Source of the DNA: Capniomyces stellatus
Taxonomy: Eukaryota; Kickxellomycota; Harpellomycetes; Harpellales; Legeriomycetaceae
Length of the DNA: 64,000 nt
Assembly (NCBI GenBank): GCA_001661515.1
Contig: LUVW01000016.1
Location: forward strand, 384,624 to 448,623
Direction: 5' to 3'
The notes under the pieces were generated by a model. The model saw nothing but the letters and a program-made list of their open reading frames with translations. It had not been told where the DNA came from and ran no database searches. Positions 9,931 to 20,895 of this stretch are shown one piece after another. The position numbers and the translations under genes were made by a program. Numbering within the stretch: the stretch's first letter is position 1; every line of letters begins with the position of its first letter.

Positions 9931-11714
9931 ATGGATATACCCACTGGAAGAAATAGCGATGCTGCAAACCGACACAAACAGGCGGATAGAAAAGTACTAG
10001 CAGAGGAGATAACCAGTTTTTTAAAGCAGCACACTGGCTACGAAATGATGCCTGTCAGCTGCAGATTGACTGTCTTGGATACGCGACTTTTATTAACTAA
10101 GGCATTGACTGCATTAATCCAAAACAGTAAATCTACTTTTAACACTACTAACATTACAATGTATGATTATTGAAGAGTTTAATGTTCGTTTTGCCAAACT
10201 CTTTTATTTTTATTTTTTAAAAAAAAGGTAGCATATCAAGACTATGTGCAACAACTTGATGCTTTTGTCTCCAAGTTAAAAATAAGGCCCAAATATCAAT
10301 ACAAAAAAAGTAAAAAAAGATAGGGCCCAACTGTGCGTACTAAAAGCGTGTGCTAATTTGAACATAGATGTCGATTTTGCTCCTTTGTACAACTCAAATA
10401 TTCAACAATATAGCGGGCTACTCACAACATCAGATTTAGTCAACATAATTCATTACTACTACACAGAGTTTACGTATTCAGATGCTATTGAAGATATTGG
10501 CCAGGTACAATTAGAAGGGTTTATAGGTACGTTAGCAACAAGACGGACTGTGGTGCTTGGCTTTGCTTTTTCTTTTTCTACTAATGAGGCAAATGCGAAT
10601 TTAGTTTGATGACAACTGGAGGTTCAGTGCTGACATTTACTAACCTCTTGGTTTGATTTTTGTTGTAAATCTAGATATTCTGCTACACTACGACAGCAAA
10701 TCGCTCAGAAAACTAAGAATTAGTCCAACGGATTCTTTATACAATGTATCTAAGCACCTGTTGTCAACATCATGCTCAGCAATCACACTTGTGGATTCAG
10801 ACTCGGAAACGAAAAAAGATGTTCTTGTCACAACTCTATCTATATACCAAATCCTTCAATTTATGGCAGTAAACGTAAGTCCTTGTACCCAGCACCCAAG
10901 TATTATATATAAATAAATTGGTATACTTATCTTGATGTGCCTTGAATTGTTTTGTGGGGCGTGTAACTAACGATCAACTTTTAAACATGATTTTTTTTTT
11001 TTGCGATATTGTAAAACACAAAATATCTCTCATAAAATACCTACAGACCAAAGGGAAACAGCTAATGAAGCAGCAGAATATTAAAGAGTTGGGTATCGGA
11101 ACCTTTGAAAAGCTTATTACAGCAACGATGGATACATCGGTTATAGACCTAATCAAAATGTTTGTGGAACATCGCATTTCCTCTGTGTTGGTGCTGGATG
11201 ATGATGGTACATACAAATCCGATTTGATATCCCAATTTCCTAATAACTATGGAGTTGATTGCTAGAATTAACAATGGCTCTCTCATGTTTGTTGATTTAA
11301 AAAAAATGCAACTTTTAACATGGAAAAAATAGGCATTTTGCTAAATGTTTTTGCTAGATCTGACATCATGGTAAGATCGACAAATACATAAAACCCACTC
11401 ACATGCCTTTTTTTTTTTTTTTTTGAAAAAATTAACGTTATACATTCAACCCTAACACCTGTTTTTGCAATCATATTTAGTTTTTAATAAAGGAAGGACT
11501 TTTGACTGAGCTAACGATTCCTGTGTCTCAGGCGTTTAACTTGCGGCCAGATGATTACGCTGGGGTGCATACTTGCAAAACAGGAGATAATTTATGGGCA
11601 ATTATGAACATTATCCGAAAGACCAAAGTCCAGAGAATAATTGTTATCGATGATGACATTCGACCATTGGGGATTATTACTCTAAGCGACATTTTGAGGT
11701 CGTTGATTTTATAA
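9931..11714 (+). CDS. SNF4: AMPK/SNF1 gamma subunit (SNF4-like), four CBS repeats
   Basis: Six exons: 9931-10126, 10368-10526, 10675-10874, 11047-11206, 11333-11370 and 11481-11714. All five junctions keep phase and give 328 residues, the normal size for Snf4. The spliced protein reads like an AMPK gamma subunit throughout: LLTKALTALIQNN then FAPLYNS and YSGLLTTSDLVNIIHYYY (CBS1), HYDSKSLRKLRI then SAITLVDSD (CBS2), LIKMFVEHRISSVLVLDDDG and NVFARSDIM (CBS3), LWAIMNIIRKTKVQRIIVIDDD and GIITLSDILR (CBS4). Gamma subunits bind AMP/ADP/ATP and regulate the SNF1/AMPK kinase in cytoplasm and nucleus under glucose or energy stress. TACTAAC-type branch points are visible in introns 1 and 2. The 38-nt fifth exon is very short. 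The C terminus is taken as SLIL with a stop at 11714; splicing of a further short tail via an acceptor near 11787 is possible but has a poor donor. Confidence 0.9.
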
Positions 11715-12558
11715 TTTATTTACTTTTACACTTTCTTTTCCATTCTCCTCTTTTTTTTAAAAAAAAACCTTCATTTTGTTATTGCAGGCATGGATGAAGG
11801 AGATTATTTTGGCTCTTGTCAATATAGCATTTTGCTCATGTTTTTTATACATAAAACAAAGTATGGGGGAGATTCGGGGTTTCTATTATTTTCCATGTCA
11901 TATAAATTACATTAGGCTGATTTTCTAGATCTCGAGAGAGTCCTTTCTTGACCGCAACAGTGATGTTTTTACTTTTTTTTGCTTAAGAGTTTGTCTTTGC
12001 GTGTTGATTTTCTGGTTTTGTAATGCTTTGTTTTATTGAAATGGTTTTGTGTTGTTTTATTTTTATTTTTGGCCACCAATTACTTGACTGTTTATTGATG
12101 TTGATATTAGAATAAACTCTGCTTTTCCAATTCGAGCTAATGGCAAACCCCCACCCAAAGCCTAGTGATACTCGCCTTGTTAATGTTCGTTGTGTTCAGA
12201 AACAAAGTGTTTGTTCAAAAGAGCAGTTTTTGGCGTATATAATCTTTGACTATTATTTTTTAATTGCAAGTAAAATCCGTCTCAGTACGTTTGGGTTGAG
12301 ATCATGTATATTGAGCACAGCAACAGGAGTCCATCAGTTTCTCAAACTTTTGGACCTTTCCTCCTCCATTCACAACCAACCCAAGCTAAGCATAAAACGT
12401 GCATGCTTGTAAGGGACGAATTGATGCGGAAAAGCGTTGTGTAATGTTAAATTAAACGCACTTGTAGTGGCGATGGGAAAATCAAGAGGATACACCAATT
12501 GATTTTGAACTGCTAAGCCTTTTTTCACTTGAATTTAGCCGTTTTGTTTATTTTGAGC

Positions 12559-12834
12559 TTAATCTGGCTGTTTTTTCCGCATTTTTTTTTTGGTTAGAAC
12601 CTGCCAGATAGCGTTGTTGATTTGCTGTTGAACGACAAGATTTTGGCGGTTCAAGCTAAACCTTTTAGGTAGATCAATTATCAATGCCGGAGTTTCAAAG
12701 TCCAGTCTCTCAATTTTGCTGCTTATTTGGTAGTTAGCTAGCGAGTCTCCATAAAAAATGACCGATATCTTTTCTTGCTGGATTGAGGACTTTATAGTTG
12801 GAAAATAGCTTTTTTTTCTTTTAAAATCCTCGAG
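12559..12834 (-). CDS. Possible terminal exon of an unidentified spliced gene
   Basis: On the minus strand a frame runs open from 12834 to a TAA at 12559-12561. It reads as ordinary protein: a SYFPTIKSSIQQEKISVIFY stretch, then GDSLANYQISSKIERLDFET, then LPKRFSLNRQNLVVQQQIN and a Lys-rich end. Composition is mixed and not low-complexity, unlike chance AT-rich frames nearby. There is no ATG early in the frame, so it would need an upstream exon between about 12850 and 13300; I could not fix the junction. I do not recognise the family. Confidence 0.35.
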   Translation of the reverse strand, partial: LEDFKRKKSYFPTIKSSIQQEKISVIFYGDSLANYQISSKIERLDFETPALIIDLPKRFSLNRQNLVVQQQINNAIWQVLTKKKMRKKQPD

Positions 12835-13439
12835 TCAGTTTTATTAGAGTTGGATTGTTTCATTGCTGTTTCTTTTGTTGGGTAGCTATTGATAGGTGAT
12901 CATAAACTTTTTTATTAAATGATTCTCTAACCAGAATGGTTTTGGAAAAGTTTCTGGATTTTAATGATCAACATTTAGATGAAAAATAGCAGCAATCTTC
13001 TATTTATTCAACTTGTTTTTAAAGGATAAATCAGGCAAGCATTTCAACAAGTTTATACTATTATTTAGTTGCTTTTTTTTCGGTCAATTTCAATTAGTAG
13101 CATTTTGGAAAGATCCATGAGGGTTGAAAAATAAGATAAAAAAAACGAGTAATAATGGAGTAATAATGGGTTTAATTATTTACGAATTTTACAAAAAAAT
13201 AAAAGGTAAAAAGTAAAAGAATCCCCAATTCCAGCCAGTAATAGTTATGCTAAATACCTTTTTTTTCCATTAGTCATTTCAATGCGAGCTCAATTCAAAT
13301 CAGGTCAAAAAAAAAGGCATGTAAGGGTTAAAAAAAATCAAAAAGAAAAAAAAATGACAAAAAGAATTAGTCAATGTTAGTTGACGTAACAAAAAAGATA
13401 AAAAAATTGGATTGTGTAAAAGCTCATGTAAGCTGATTT

Positions 13440-13610
13440 GCGAATAGGAAGACGTTTAGTGGAAGCCAAGGAGGAAAGGTGAAAGAAAAATAGGAAAAAT
13501 AGGAAGGAAAAAAAAAGAAAGAAAAAAAAAAGAAACAGGAAAAAAAAAGAAAGAAAGAAAAGGGAAAGGAAATAGGAACAGGAAGAAAAAAAAAAAGTGA
13601 AACTAGACAT
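13440..13610. repeat. Purine (A/G) tract
   Basis: About 170 bases of almost pure A and G on the plus strand, made of GAAA/GGAA/AAAAAG runs with no long period. The two Phe/Ser-rich minus-strand ORFs that cover it are composition artefacts. It lies roughly 300 bases upstream of the RRM-protein start codon. Confidence 0.75.
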
Positions 13611-13905
13611 AGAAAAGGTACAGAAACATAAGAAATGATTTCTTTAGATTTGAAAAGAGTAGAGATTGATGATGATGATAAAGCAAAGTTTATAAAGGAC
13701 AACAGAAAGTTACTTTGGTTTAGTATATATTGATTTTTAAATTGTTTTTATTTTTTACTTTTAATAATACAATTCTTTTTTATTTTATTTTACTTGGTTA
13801 TTCATATATTTTTTATTTCAAGGGTTTCCAAACTTGACATTTACTTATTAAAGATATTTCTATTTTAAAGTATTACTTTACCTTTTTTAAAAAAGAAAAA
13901 AAACA

Positions 13906-15950
13906 ATGGAAAACGTAGCTATTGTAAACCAAAGCACTAACGGCGCAATGTTTGGAGGATCAGCAGGTGCTTCGGAATCACCAGCGTATGGTCAAACAGC
14001 ACAGGCTGGATTCGCCAATCAAGAAGATTCAAGCACCAGAACTTTGTATGTTGGTAATTTGGATTCGCGTACCAACGACAGGATGCTCTTTGACATTTTC
14101 TCAACCGCAGCGCCAATTGTTTCGTGCAAAATCATTCACGACAAAAATGTAAATCTCGATACCCAGGCATATAGTTAAAACCCCCTCTTGAGTGAAGAAA
14201 AAAAATCAAAAATAAATAAATCAATGTGTTTGTATGTTTGTGATGAATCAGTTTTTAAAGATCAGAAATTGGCCTCAACTTGGTTAGAGTAAATGAGCCA
14301 GTTATATGTGGCCATTGTTGGTATCAAAACTTTAACAGTATATAACATATGTTTTGCTAAACAAATAGATGCCACAGAGTGCAGTATGCTACGGATTTGT
14401 TGAATTTGCAGATAGAAACTCTGCAGAGCAATCCATCCAAAAGATGAACGGCAGACACATTTTCGACTATGATATCCGTGTCAACTGGGCATTTTCCAGC
14501 TCTTCGCAGCCACGTGAAGAAACCTCAACCAACTCGCACATATTTGTTGGTGATTTGAGCCCAGAAGTCAACGATCAAGTATTGACACAGGCTTTCAGTG
14601 CATTCCCAAGTGTTTGGTAAGAAGGAAATTTAAAATTTAAATACGAAATTTAGAGTGTGCTGATTTGGGTACCCATGCTATCCAGGCTTTTTTTTGGAGG
14701 CCTTTGGTATAGGGTTGCATTGTTGGCATTTTTCTGTATACTTTGCAAGCTGTTGCTCCAAATATTAACGCATACTATGCATATTTACAATAGCGATGCT
14801 CGCGTTATGTGGGATATGACATCAGGAAAATCACGAGGCTACGGATTTGTGGCATTTACCGACCGTGCTGATGCAGAAAACGCCATTAGCGTGATGAACG
14901 GAAAAGAGCTCGGAACTCGAGTTATCCGTGTCAACTGGGCCAACCAGAAGCTTCACCAAACAAACCGCAGAGGCCCAATGAACATGATGCAAAACAACAA
15001 CAACCACCACCATCATAACCACAATCACGGCCATAACCACAATCACGGCCACAACCACAGCCACAACTCACCACAACCACAGCCACAAACATATGAATCT
15101 GTCATCAACCAATCAGCACCACACAACACCACAGTCTACTGCGGAAACTTGACACCATTTACTACCCGTAAGTGTTTATCCTTAGTTTACTATTTGTTTA
15201 TATTATATTCAAACTTAATGAGTAGTACAGATAGTAAAATGTGTAAAGTAAAAGATAAAATGCAGAATGATTCAATTAAAAAGAAAAAGGTGGCCAAGTA
15301 CTAACGGTATTTAAATATATATTTTGGTTTGGCATATTTACATAGAGGAGCAGATTTTGCCTTTGTTTAACCCATATGGTTATGTTGCTGACATCAAGTT
15401 CCAGCCAGAACGCGGATATGCTTTTGTCAAAATGGATACCCACGAAAATGCTGCCATGGCCATTGTTAACATTACCGGAAAGGTTGTCAACGAACGTCCA
15501 GTCAAATGCTCATGGGGAAAAGACAGATATGCAGAGAAAATGAATGTGTACCAACCACAGATGAATAACGCTGCCTACGCCTATCCATATGCTTATGGCA
15601 TGCACCAATTCCAGGGTCCTCCAGGCGGTGTAGCAGGTTCTGCTGGTAACGCAGGAATGCAAAACGCTCCTGCCAACTCTAACTTGAACGCCCACCAACC
15701 GGGCTATGGTGGTCCAGCTCCTGGCGCAAACCCAAATGCTTCCCTGGGAAACTTTGCGTATGATCCTTATGCCTACTACGGCAACAACGGCTACAATCAA
15801 GCCGCCAACGTTTTGCCCCAAAACCCTTCAAACCCACAGGGCGAGTACGCACAAACCCCAGCTACTGCTCCAGCTGATCAGCAGCCAGCCAGCACCGCTG
15901 CTCCTTCCCACCCTGCCCAAGATACTGCAATCCCATCATCTGCATACTAA
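13906..15950 (+). CDS. Three-RRM RNA-binding protein, Pub1/TIA-1-like
   Basis: Four exons: 13906-14148, 14369-14616, 14794-15167 and 15346-15950, all in phase, 489 residues. RRM1 (about 45-125) has LYVGNLD (RNP2) and CYGFVEF (RNP1). RRM2 (about 138-216) has [33 protein letters not shown] and VNWANQK, the hallmark TIA-1/Pub1 sequence. RRM3 (about 277-350) has [11 protein letters not shown] and RGYAFVKMD. The C-terminal 130 residues are rich in Gly, Ala, Pro, Gln, Asn and Tyr, a prion-like tail. Family members bind U-rich mRNA and control stability, splicing and stress-granule formation. Between RRM2 and RRM3 is an unusual Asn/His run with many HNH and HGHN units (encoded at about 14993-15070). 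Introns split RRM1, RRM2 and RRM3 each once. The start has an A-rich context. Confidence 0.92.
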
Positions 15951-17670
15951 TCCTAATCTTTATGTAAATTGTTTTTTTTTTGTTTTGAAAATTTGTAATG
16001 AGTTTTTTTAATTAATTTTTGCACTTTATAAATTATTTTTATTTTCAAACATCTCTTTATAGTCTAATTAGTTTGATTTTTATGTATTGTAATTTTCTCT
16101 ATTTTAGATATTAAAACTATAAACAATTCCTCACTTCTATTTAACTGCATCTTACTCTCCCCTCCCAATTAGGCTTACCATTACCGTTGCCAACTTTCTA
16201 TCCTTTACTTTTGTCTTTGTTTTGCCATCCCCCTTTCCGCCTAGTATGTTTATCCCCCATATCTAGTATATTATCAGTATTTTACTTGGCTGTTGTGCTC
16301 TTTATTATTAGTAAACCACTTGAGCCAAATATTAAAATAAAAGCAGTCCCAAGATCTTTAATTATAAAAATATCAATATAGATGCTTTGGATATTATTGG
16401 CCAGTAAATATGTGACAATGCATTACTCTCATTTGCTACCAATTATAACAGCAAATCATGTTCCATTATATGTATTATTTTTGGCAAATCAGTTTGCTCA
16501 ATTATTTTAATGGTTGGGTATATGTTATCCTACCCTTGCCAAACAGATAGCTAAGCTAGGACATTTAAGCACAACACATGGGTCCCCCCCCTTCTACCCT
16601 TTCTTTTGCCAGACTCGTTTTTTAAATAAATATGTGTGATATATATATTTGTCAGTTTGCCGAAACAACACTAAACTCTGTTTATTACTAATCGTCTATA
16701 TTCAGACTAAGCCTGGCATTTAAATATGCATGTTGTACAGTTTCGCATATGGTTGCTATCAACACTGTTTGACTAGCGCACATACTCCTTCTTTTGTTTT
16801 TGTTTTAGGAATGCAACTCATACAGGCGTGCCAGTAATTCACTCTTTGTTAGCTGAAAAAAATTGAAAACATGACATTTAGTTCTCATATTCTAAATCTA
16901 TTCGCAATGATGCCTATAAACAGATATGCAAATAAATTCATTTAAATTGGATTCATGAACACAATTGGACAGTAAATATGTTGATTCACCCCAAACATAA
17001 AAAATCTCTCCTCTTCCCAAAGGCAAAAGAGTCTATGTTTGGCTTCAAAAACAAAACAAAATAAAACAAAAAAGATACATGTACTTGTCTTTTATGGATA
17101 TAAAAGCGAGTAGCTTGATAAAGAAAGTGCCAAGCCTCGGTCGAGTAATTGCAAGTTCAGGTTTAAAAATCTAAATATATAATCATCTTGCTTTTAAATA
17201 AATAAATTTAGATCAAACATAAATGTACCAATATCTAGCCTCGGTTTTCAGTAATCACAAACAATAACATGTTTATAATTATCAGTGTAAAATTGCCCGA
17301 ATCAGTACATTTTTTTGTTTCTTCACTTGTTACTATACATATACTATACACGTCATAAACAAACCAAAGCGAGATGCAACAATAACAAGTATAGCAGCCT
17401 ACGCATACCAATGTTGACTACAAACACGAGCATTGATACTAAGTATTAATCAATATATATATATATATATAAACGAATCTCTGTGGCATGTACTCATTTC
17501 TTGAATGTCCAAAATTTATTTTAGCTGCTTTTTTTATAGCGAGGCCTCATTTTTATTATCTGAGCATGAACAGTTTACCTTGATATTATTGTACGAACTT
17601 TACTTTATTTTAAACTGATATTACGAAATTTACATACTTGCAAGTACTTTTTCCATACTAAAGTGCCAGC
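15951..17670. other. Intergenic 1.7 kb, no firm gene
   Basis: AT-rich DNA with an (AT)n run at 17453-17471 and a short C run near 16584. An ORF at 16187-16381 has no recognisable content. On the minus strand a short frame at about 16807-16855, preceded by a polypyrimidine-CAG, reads LTKSELLARLYELHS and a stop, but no upstream exon could be joined to it. Confidence 0.5.
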
Positions 17671-20373
17671 ATGGACACGGAAGCCTCTGTATTTGAGCTT
17701 CTGTCACAATTTACAGATGATATAGCATCATTTTACGACAGTATCCCCAGCCGCACAGAGATTGTAAAGACAATAGCCACAGATGTGTCAGACTCTGTGT
17801 TAAGAGCTACAGACTCGCTAGAAAGCTTTGCCAGTCTGATAGCGAATGTAAACGACGAGTCGCCAAGTATAAATAGCGGTCTAGCAAGCAGTGAACCGCT
17901 GATGAAGATAGAATCTAAAAGCAGCAGCTCGTTTCTCAAAGAGAATAAGAGATTGCATATTGCCAAGATGGTGATTTGGTTTACAATATTGGCTGTTTGG
18001 ATTTTGATAGTAGCGGTTTCCGCGTTCAGATACAAGAATCTATCTAAAAAAAACCGTTTATTTAAACTAAACTCAAAAACAGTCTCGTTTGTCATTTTGG
18101 TTTCAGGCATGGTGTTTGTAACTAATGTTATAGTCGACGAGGCCTTAACTCCGATCTACCCGTGTATTATTAAGCTGTGGATATCATACCCAGCAATACT
18201 TTTGCTATGTGTATCCTACATGTTTCGCGCAACAAAGTACATTTGCCAAGTACGAAAAGCCAAGTATAAAAAGGCCATGATGAGTTCAATTAACGAAGAA
18301 AACAAAACCAAGAAAAAGAATCACGAAAAGATTCTAAACAAAAAAAACATGCCTCACTTCCAATTTGGGTTCTATCTTAGATACATCTTTGATGCCAACT
18401 TTCCAAAAAACAGCGCAAAGCAGCAAAACGAGGCCAAATTCAGACTAAGAACCAATGACAAAGTGATCAGTCTGCTAAGATCAAAAAACTACAAGATAGT
18501 CAGCATCATCACTGTTGTAGTAGGTTTGTTATTCCCAGCCGTATTCACTATACACAACTCACTCAGAACCAACTCGCTTTTAAATAGCTGCGGCGACCTG
18601 TTCAGCGTGTACACATTGCCAATGCACTGTATGTTGATTTTTTATATGGCGTTTTGCGTGATTCTAATAGTCAGCTGTATCGGATTCAAAGATGCCTACG
18701 GAATGCAGAGGGAGCTGATGGTTACTATACCATTAAGCATTGTTTGTATAACGTCCATGTTCCTATACCAGCAGTTTTCTAATTATCGTACAAACTTGTA
18801 CATAACAGGGCATGTGTTTACTTTGCCTATTTTCATATCCCAGCAGTATTACATAATCTTGAAGCCATTGAAAAAAACGCCACAGACAAGTATCGATGAT
18901 ATGAAAGAGAAGGGAGAGTACGCCAAATCCAAAAGAGAGCAGTTTAAAGTTCTGCTGCAGTACCCTTCAGGGTTTGAGCGGTTGACGTGTGCTGCGGAGC
19001 AAACATTTTCCTCTGAAAACGTCGAGTTTCTAAAGGATTATCAATATCTAAAGTACAAGCTGTGTTCATTTATCGTTTCTTACTCAGGAAACACGCTGAA
19101 AAAAGAATTAAACAAACGAAAGAAAATTTTAGGAATGATAAACAAAAAGCTATCCGAAAAGTACAAAACATTCTATACCCACGGAAGCTCTACTGAAAAG
19201 GAAAAAGATACCAAAGATACACATCACGAAAGTCATGCAGAAGGCAATGATAACGATACAATTAGCACTAGCATTAACGAAAGTATACATGACAAAAGTT
19301 TAAATAACGAAAGTGTAAACCAAGAAGGTGTAAGCCAAGAAAGTGTAAATAATGAAGGCCCAGATCACGATAGTAAATCCAACAAGAATATAGTGTCTAG
19401 AGCAGACTCCTATTCTGTTTCTGGTATATATAGCAAGCTGAATAACCGCCATAGTCTAGGTTTTTATAAAGGACTTAGTTTAGATTCGGACCACAATCAT
19501 AAACCCGACCACGACCAAAACTCGAGTTTAAGTTTAGATATTAATCCAGAATCCAAACTAGAGTCTAACCCATCTTTGGATGCAGATTCTGCATCAGGTT
19601 CAGACTCAGACTCAGGTTCAGATTCAGGCTCAGACTTAGGCTCAGGTTCAGACTCAGAGTCGGGCTCAAGCTCGGACTCAGATTCAGACTCAGATTCGGA
19701 TGCAGATGTGTTTCATGATCCAGCTCCAGATGCAAAGTCGCTTGACCGTGCAATACGGCCAACGTCTTATTCAAATATAAAAACATTAAAAAAAGAAAAG
19801 AGAAATACTTTCAGCAGCGTTATTGGAATCAACAAAAACAAAAATACAGGTGCAAGCGCCAAAAGCGAAGTTAGTGAAACATTTGAAAAGCGCAACATAA
19901 AAAGGGATAGAATATCAGACCTATTCAAACCACATAAATTCAGCAAAGTAATCAACTCGATCATTATTGGTGATGTGAAAACAGCTTCTGAGCCTAAACA
20001 AGTGAATTTTAACAAACTTATTTCCGGTGATTATGTAACCCCTCTACCCAGTACAATTGCAGACTCTGTATATAGCATGAAGTTGATGGAGGGACTACAA
20101 GCCATAAATAGCGCTGAGGGGAATATGCAAAACTACACATCAAAAAAAACACCAGTTCCCAAGCTTTTGATCAAAGACTTTAAAGCATTCTTCAATAAGT
20201 TTATTCATACCGATTCCTTGTTAGCTGTCAACATCCCAAAAGCCGTTGTTGATCCCATCAGCTTGGGCATACAGAATAAGATATATACGTTAGGTATGTT
20301 TGACGATGCATTAAGCGAAGTCCTCAACAGCTTGTATCTGAACACGTACCCGTACATGCTTAGAAAGCTATAA
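17671..20373 (+). CDS. Seven-TM protein with RGS domain (RGS-GPCR-like)
   Basis: Intronless, 900 residues, ATG at 17671. After a 95-residue N terminus come seven hydrophobic segments at about 98-120, 140-160, 167-187, 275-297, 316-338, 350-370 and 376-396. Then a regulator-of-G-protein-signalling domain begins: VLLQYPSGFERLTCAAEQ, then FSSENVEFLKDYQYLK (about 427-460). Its second half appears only near the C terminus: FFNKFIHTDSLLAVNIPK, then MFDDALSEVLNSLYLNTYP (about 835-895). RGS domains accelerate GTP hydrolysis by G-alpha. Fusion to a 7TM module is known in plant RGS1 and in several fungal proteins. Between the two RGS halves lie about 300 disordered residues, including Asn/Ser-rich repeats and a Ser-Asp/Ser-Gly run (about 640-690). 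The protein should sit in the plasma membrane with the RGS domain inside; the ligand is unknown. The two-part RGS reading is from motif recognition. Confidence 0.75.
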   Translation: MDTEASVFELLSQFTDDIASFYDSIPSRTEIVKTIATDVSDSVLRATDSLESFASLIANVNDESPSINSGLASSEPLMKIESKSSSSFLKENKRLHIAKMVIWFTILAVWILIVAVSAFRYKNLSKKNRLFKLNSKTVSFVILVSGMVFVTNVIVDEALTPIYPCIIKLWISYPAILLLCVSYMFRATKYICQVRKAKYKKAMMSSINEENKTKKKNHEKILNKKNMPHFQFGFYLRYIFDANFPKNSAKQQNEAKFRLRTNDKVISLLRSKNYKIVSIITVVVGLLFPAVFTIHNSLRTNSLLNSCGDLFSVYTLPMHCMLIFYMAFCVILIVSCIGFKDAYGMQRELMVTIPLSIVCITSMFLYQQFSNYRTNLYITGHVFTLPIFISQQYYIILKPLKKTPQTSIDDMKEKGEYAKSKREQFKVLLQYPSGFERLTCAAEQTFSSENVEFLKDYQYLKYKLCSFIVSYSGNTLKKELNKRKKILGMINKKLSEKYKTFYTHGSSTEKEKDTKDTHHESHAEGNDNDTISTSINESIHDKSLNNESVNQEGVSQESVNNEGPDHDSKSNKNIVSRADSYSVSGIYSKLNNRHSLGFYKGLSLDSDHNHKPDHDQNSSLSLDINPESKLESNPSLDADSASGSDSDSGSDSGSDLGSGSDSESGSSSDSDSDSDSDADVFHDPAPDAKSLDRAIRPTSYSNIKTLKKEKRNTFSSVIGINKNKNTGASAKSEVSETFEKRNIKRDRISDLFKPHKFSKVINSIIIGDVKTASEPKQVNFNKLISGDYVTPLPSTIADSVYSMKLMEGLQAINSAEGNMQNYTSKKTPVPKLLIKDFKAFFNKFIHTDSLLAVNIPKAVVDPISLGIQNKIYTLGMFDDALSEVLNSLYLNTYPYMLRKL

Positions 20374-20895
20374 GCGAGCGAACATTGTATTTTTAAGAAC
20401 TTCTTGACTATCACCTAATCATTTACAACTTACTAAAGCAACAGTGGCAATAATAATGCATTTTGGTTTATATTTCTTTTTGGAGCTGACTGCTATTGCG
20501 CAGGTTGAGATTCTTAAAAGGTCTTATGCCAGGGCATTGGAAGTTTACTACAAATTAGAGTCGTTTCAATAATAATAATAAAATCAAACTAAATCACTTT
20601 TTTATATCAAAGAAAAAGCAGTCTATTTCAACAAATAAAATAAATCAAGTTGTTTAATAATAATAAAAAAAAGTTAACAATTTGTGATTTAACAATGCTC
20701 AACTGTCTATTTTTTAAAATTATCAATTTACAAAAAAGGGAATATTCAATAAAAAAAATTAGCAAGAAATAGGAACGAATTGACATAACAGTGAATAAGC
20801 GCGTTCGTTTTACTTCTTGAATCAATGTCGATATATACGTTCTTAATAGTAAATGGTGAAAAAGAAGGCGCGTTAAATTTAAACAACAGCTAGAG
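20374..20895. other. Intergenic, no gene seen
   Basis: AT-rich spacer between two plus-strand genes. It contains TAA trinucleotide runs near 20570-20580 and 20657-20670. The minus-strand ORF covering 20628-21029 overlaps the MED4 first exon and is a shadow frame. Confidence 0.6.

Larger units (their letters stand above)
11715..13905. other. Intergenic 2.2 kb with one coding-like stretch and a purine tract
   Basis: Apart from the candidate minus-strand exon at 12559-12834 and the purine-rich stretch at about 13440-13610, I see no supported gene. A plus-strand ORF at 12140-12412 has no recognisable features. Other possible minus-strand coding pieces, such as a frame near 12860-12960 reading NFSKTILVRESFNKKVYD, may belong with the 12559 exon. 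The final 200 bases are the A/T-rich leader of the RRM-protein gene. Confidence 0.4.

Noticed and set aside
12140..12412. 90-codon plus-strand ORF
   Set aside because: No recognisable motif and no splice links; it overlaps the region between SNF4 and a minus-strand exon and reads like chance.
13377..13702. Phe/Ser-rich minus-strand ORFs
   Set aside because: They are the complement of a purine-only tract and consist almost only of Phe, Ser and Leu. Composition artefact.
16807..17200. Short minus-strand frame LTKSELLARLYELHS preceded by a good acceptor
   Set aside because: No upstream exon with a matching phase could be found; the other frames nearby are AT-rich and inconsistent.
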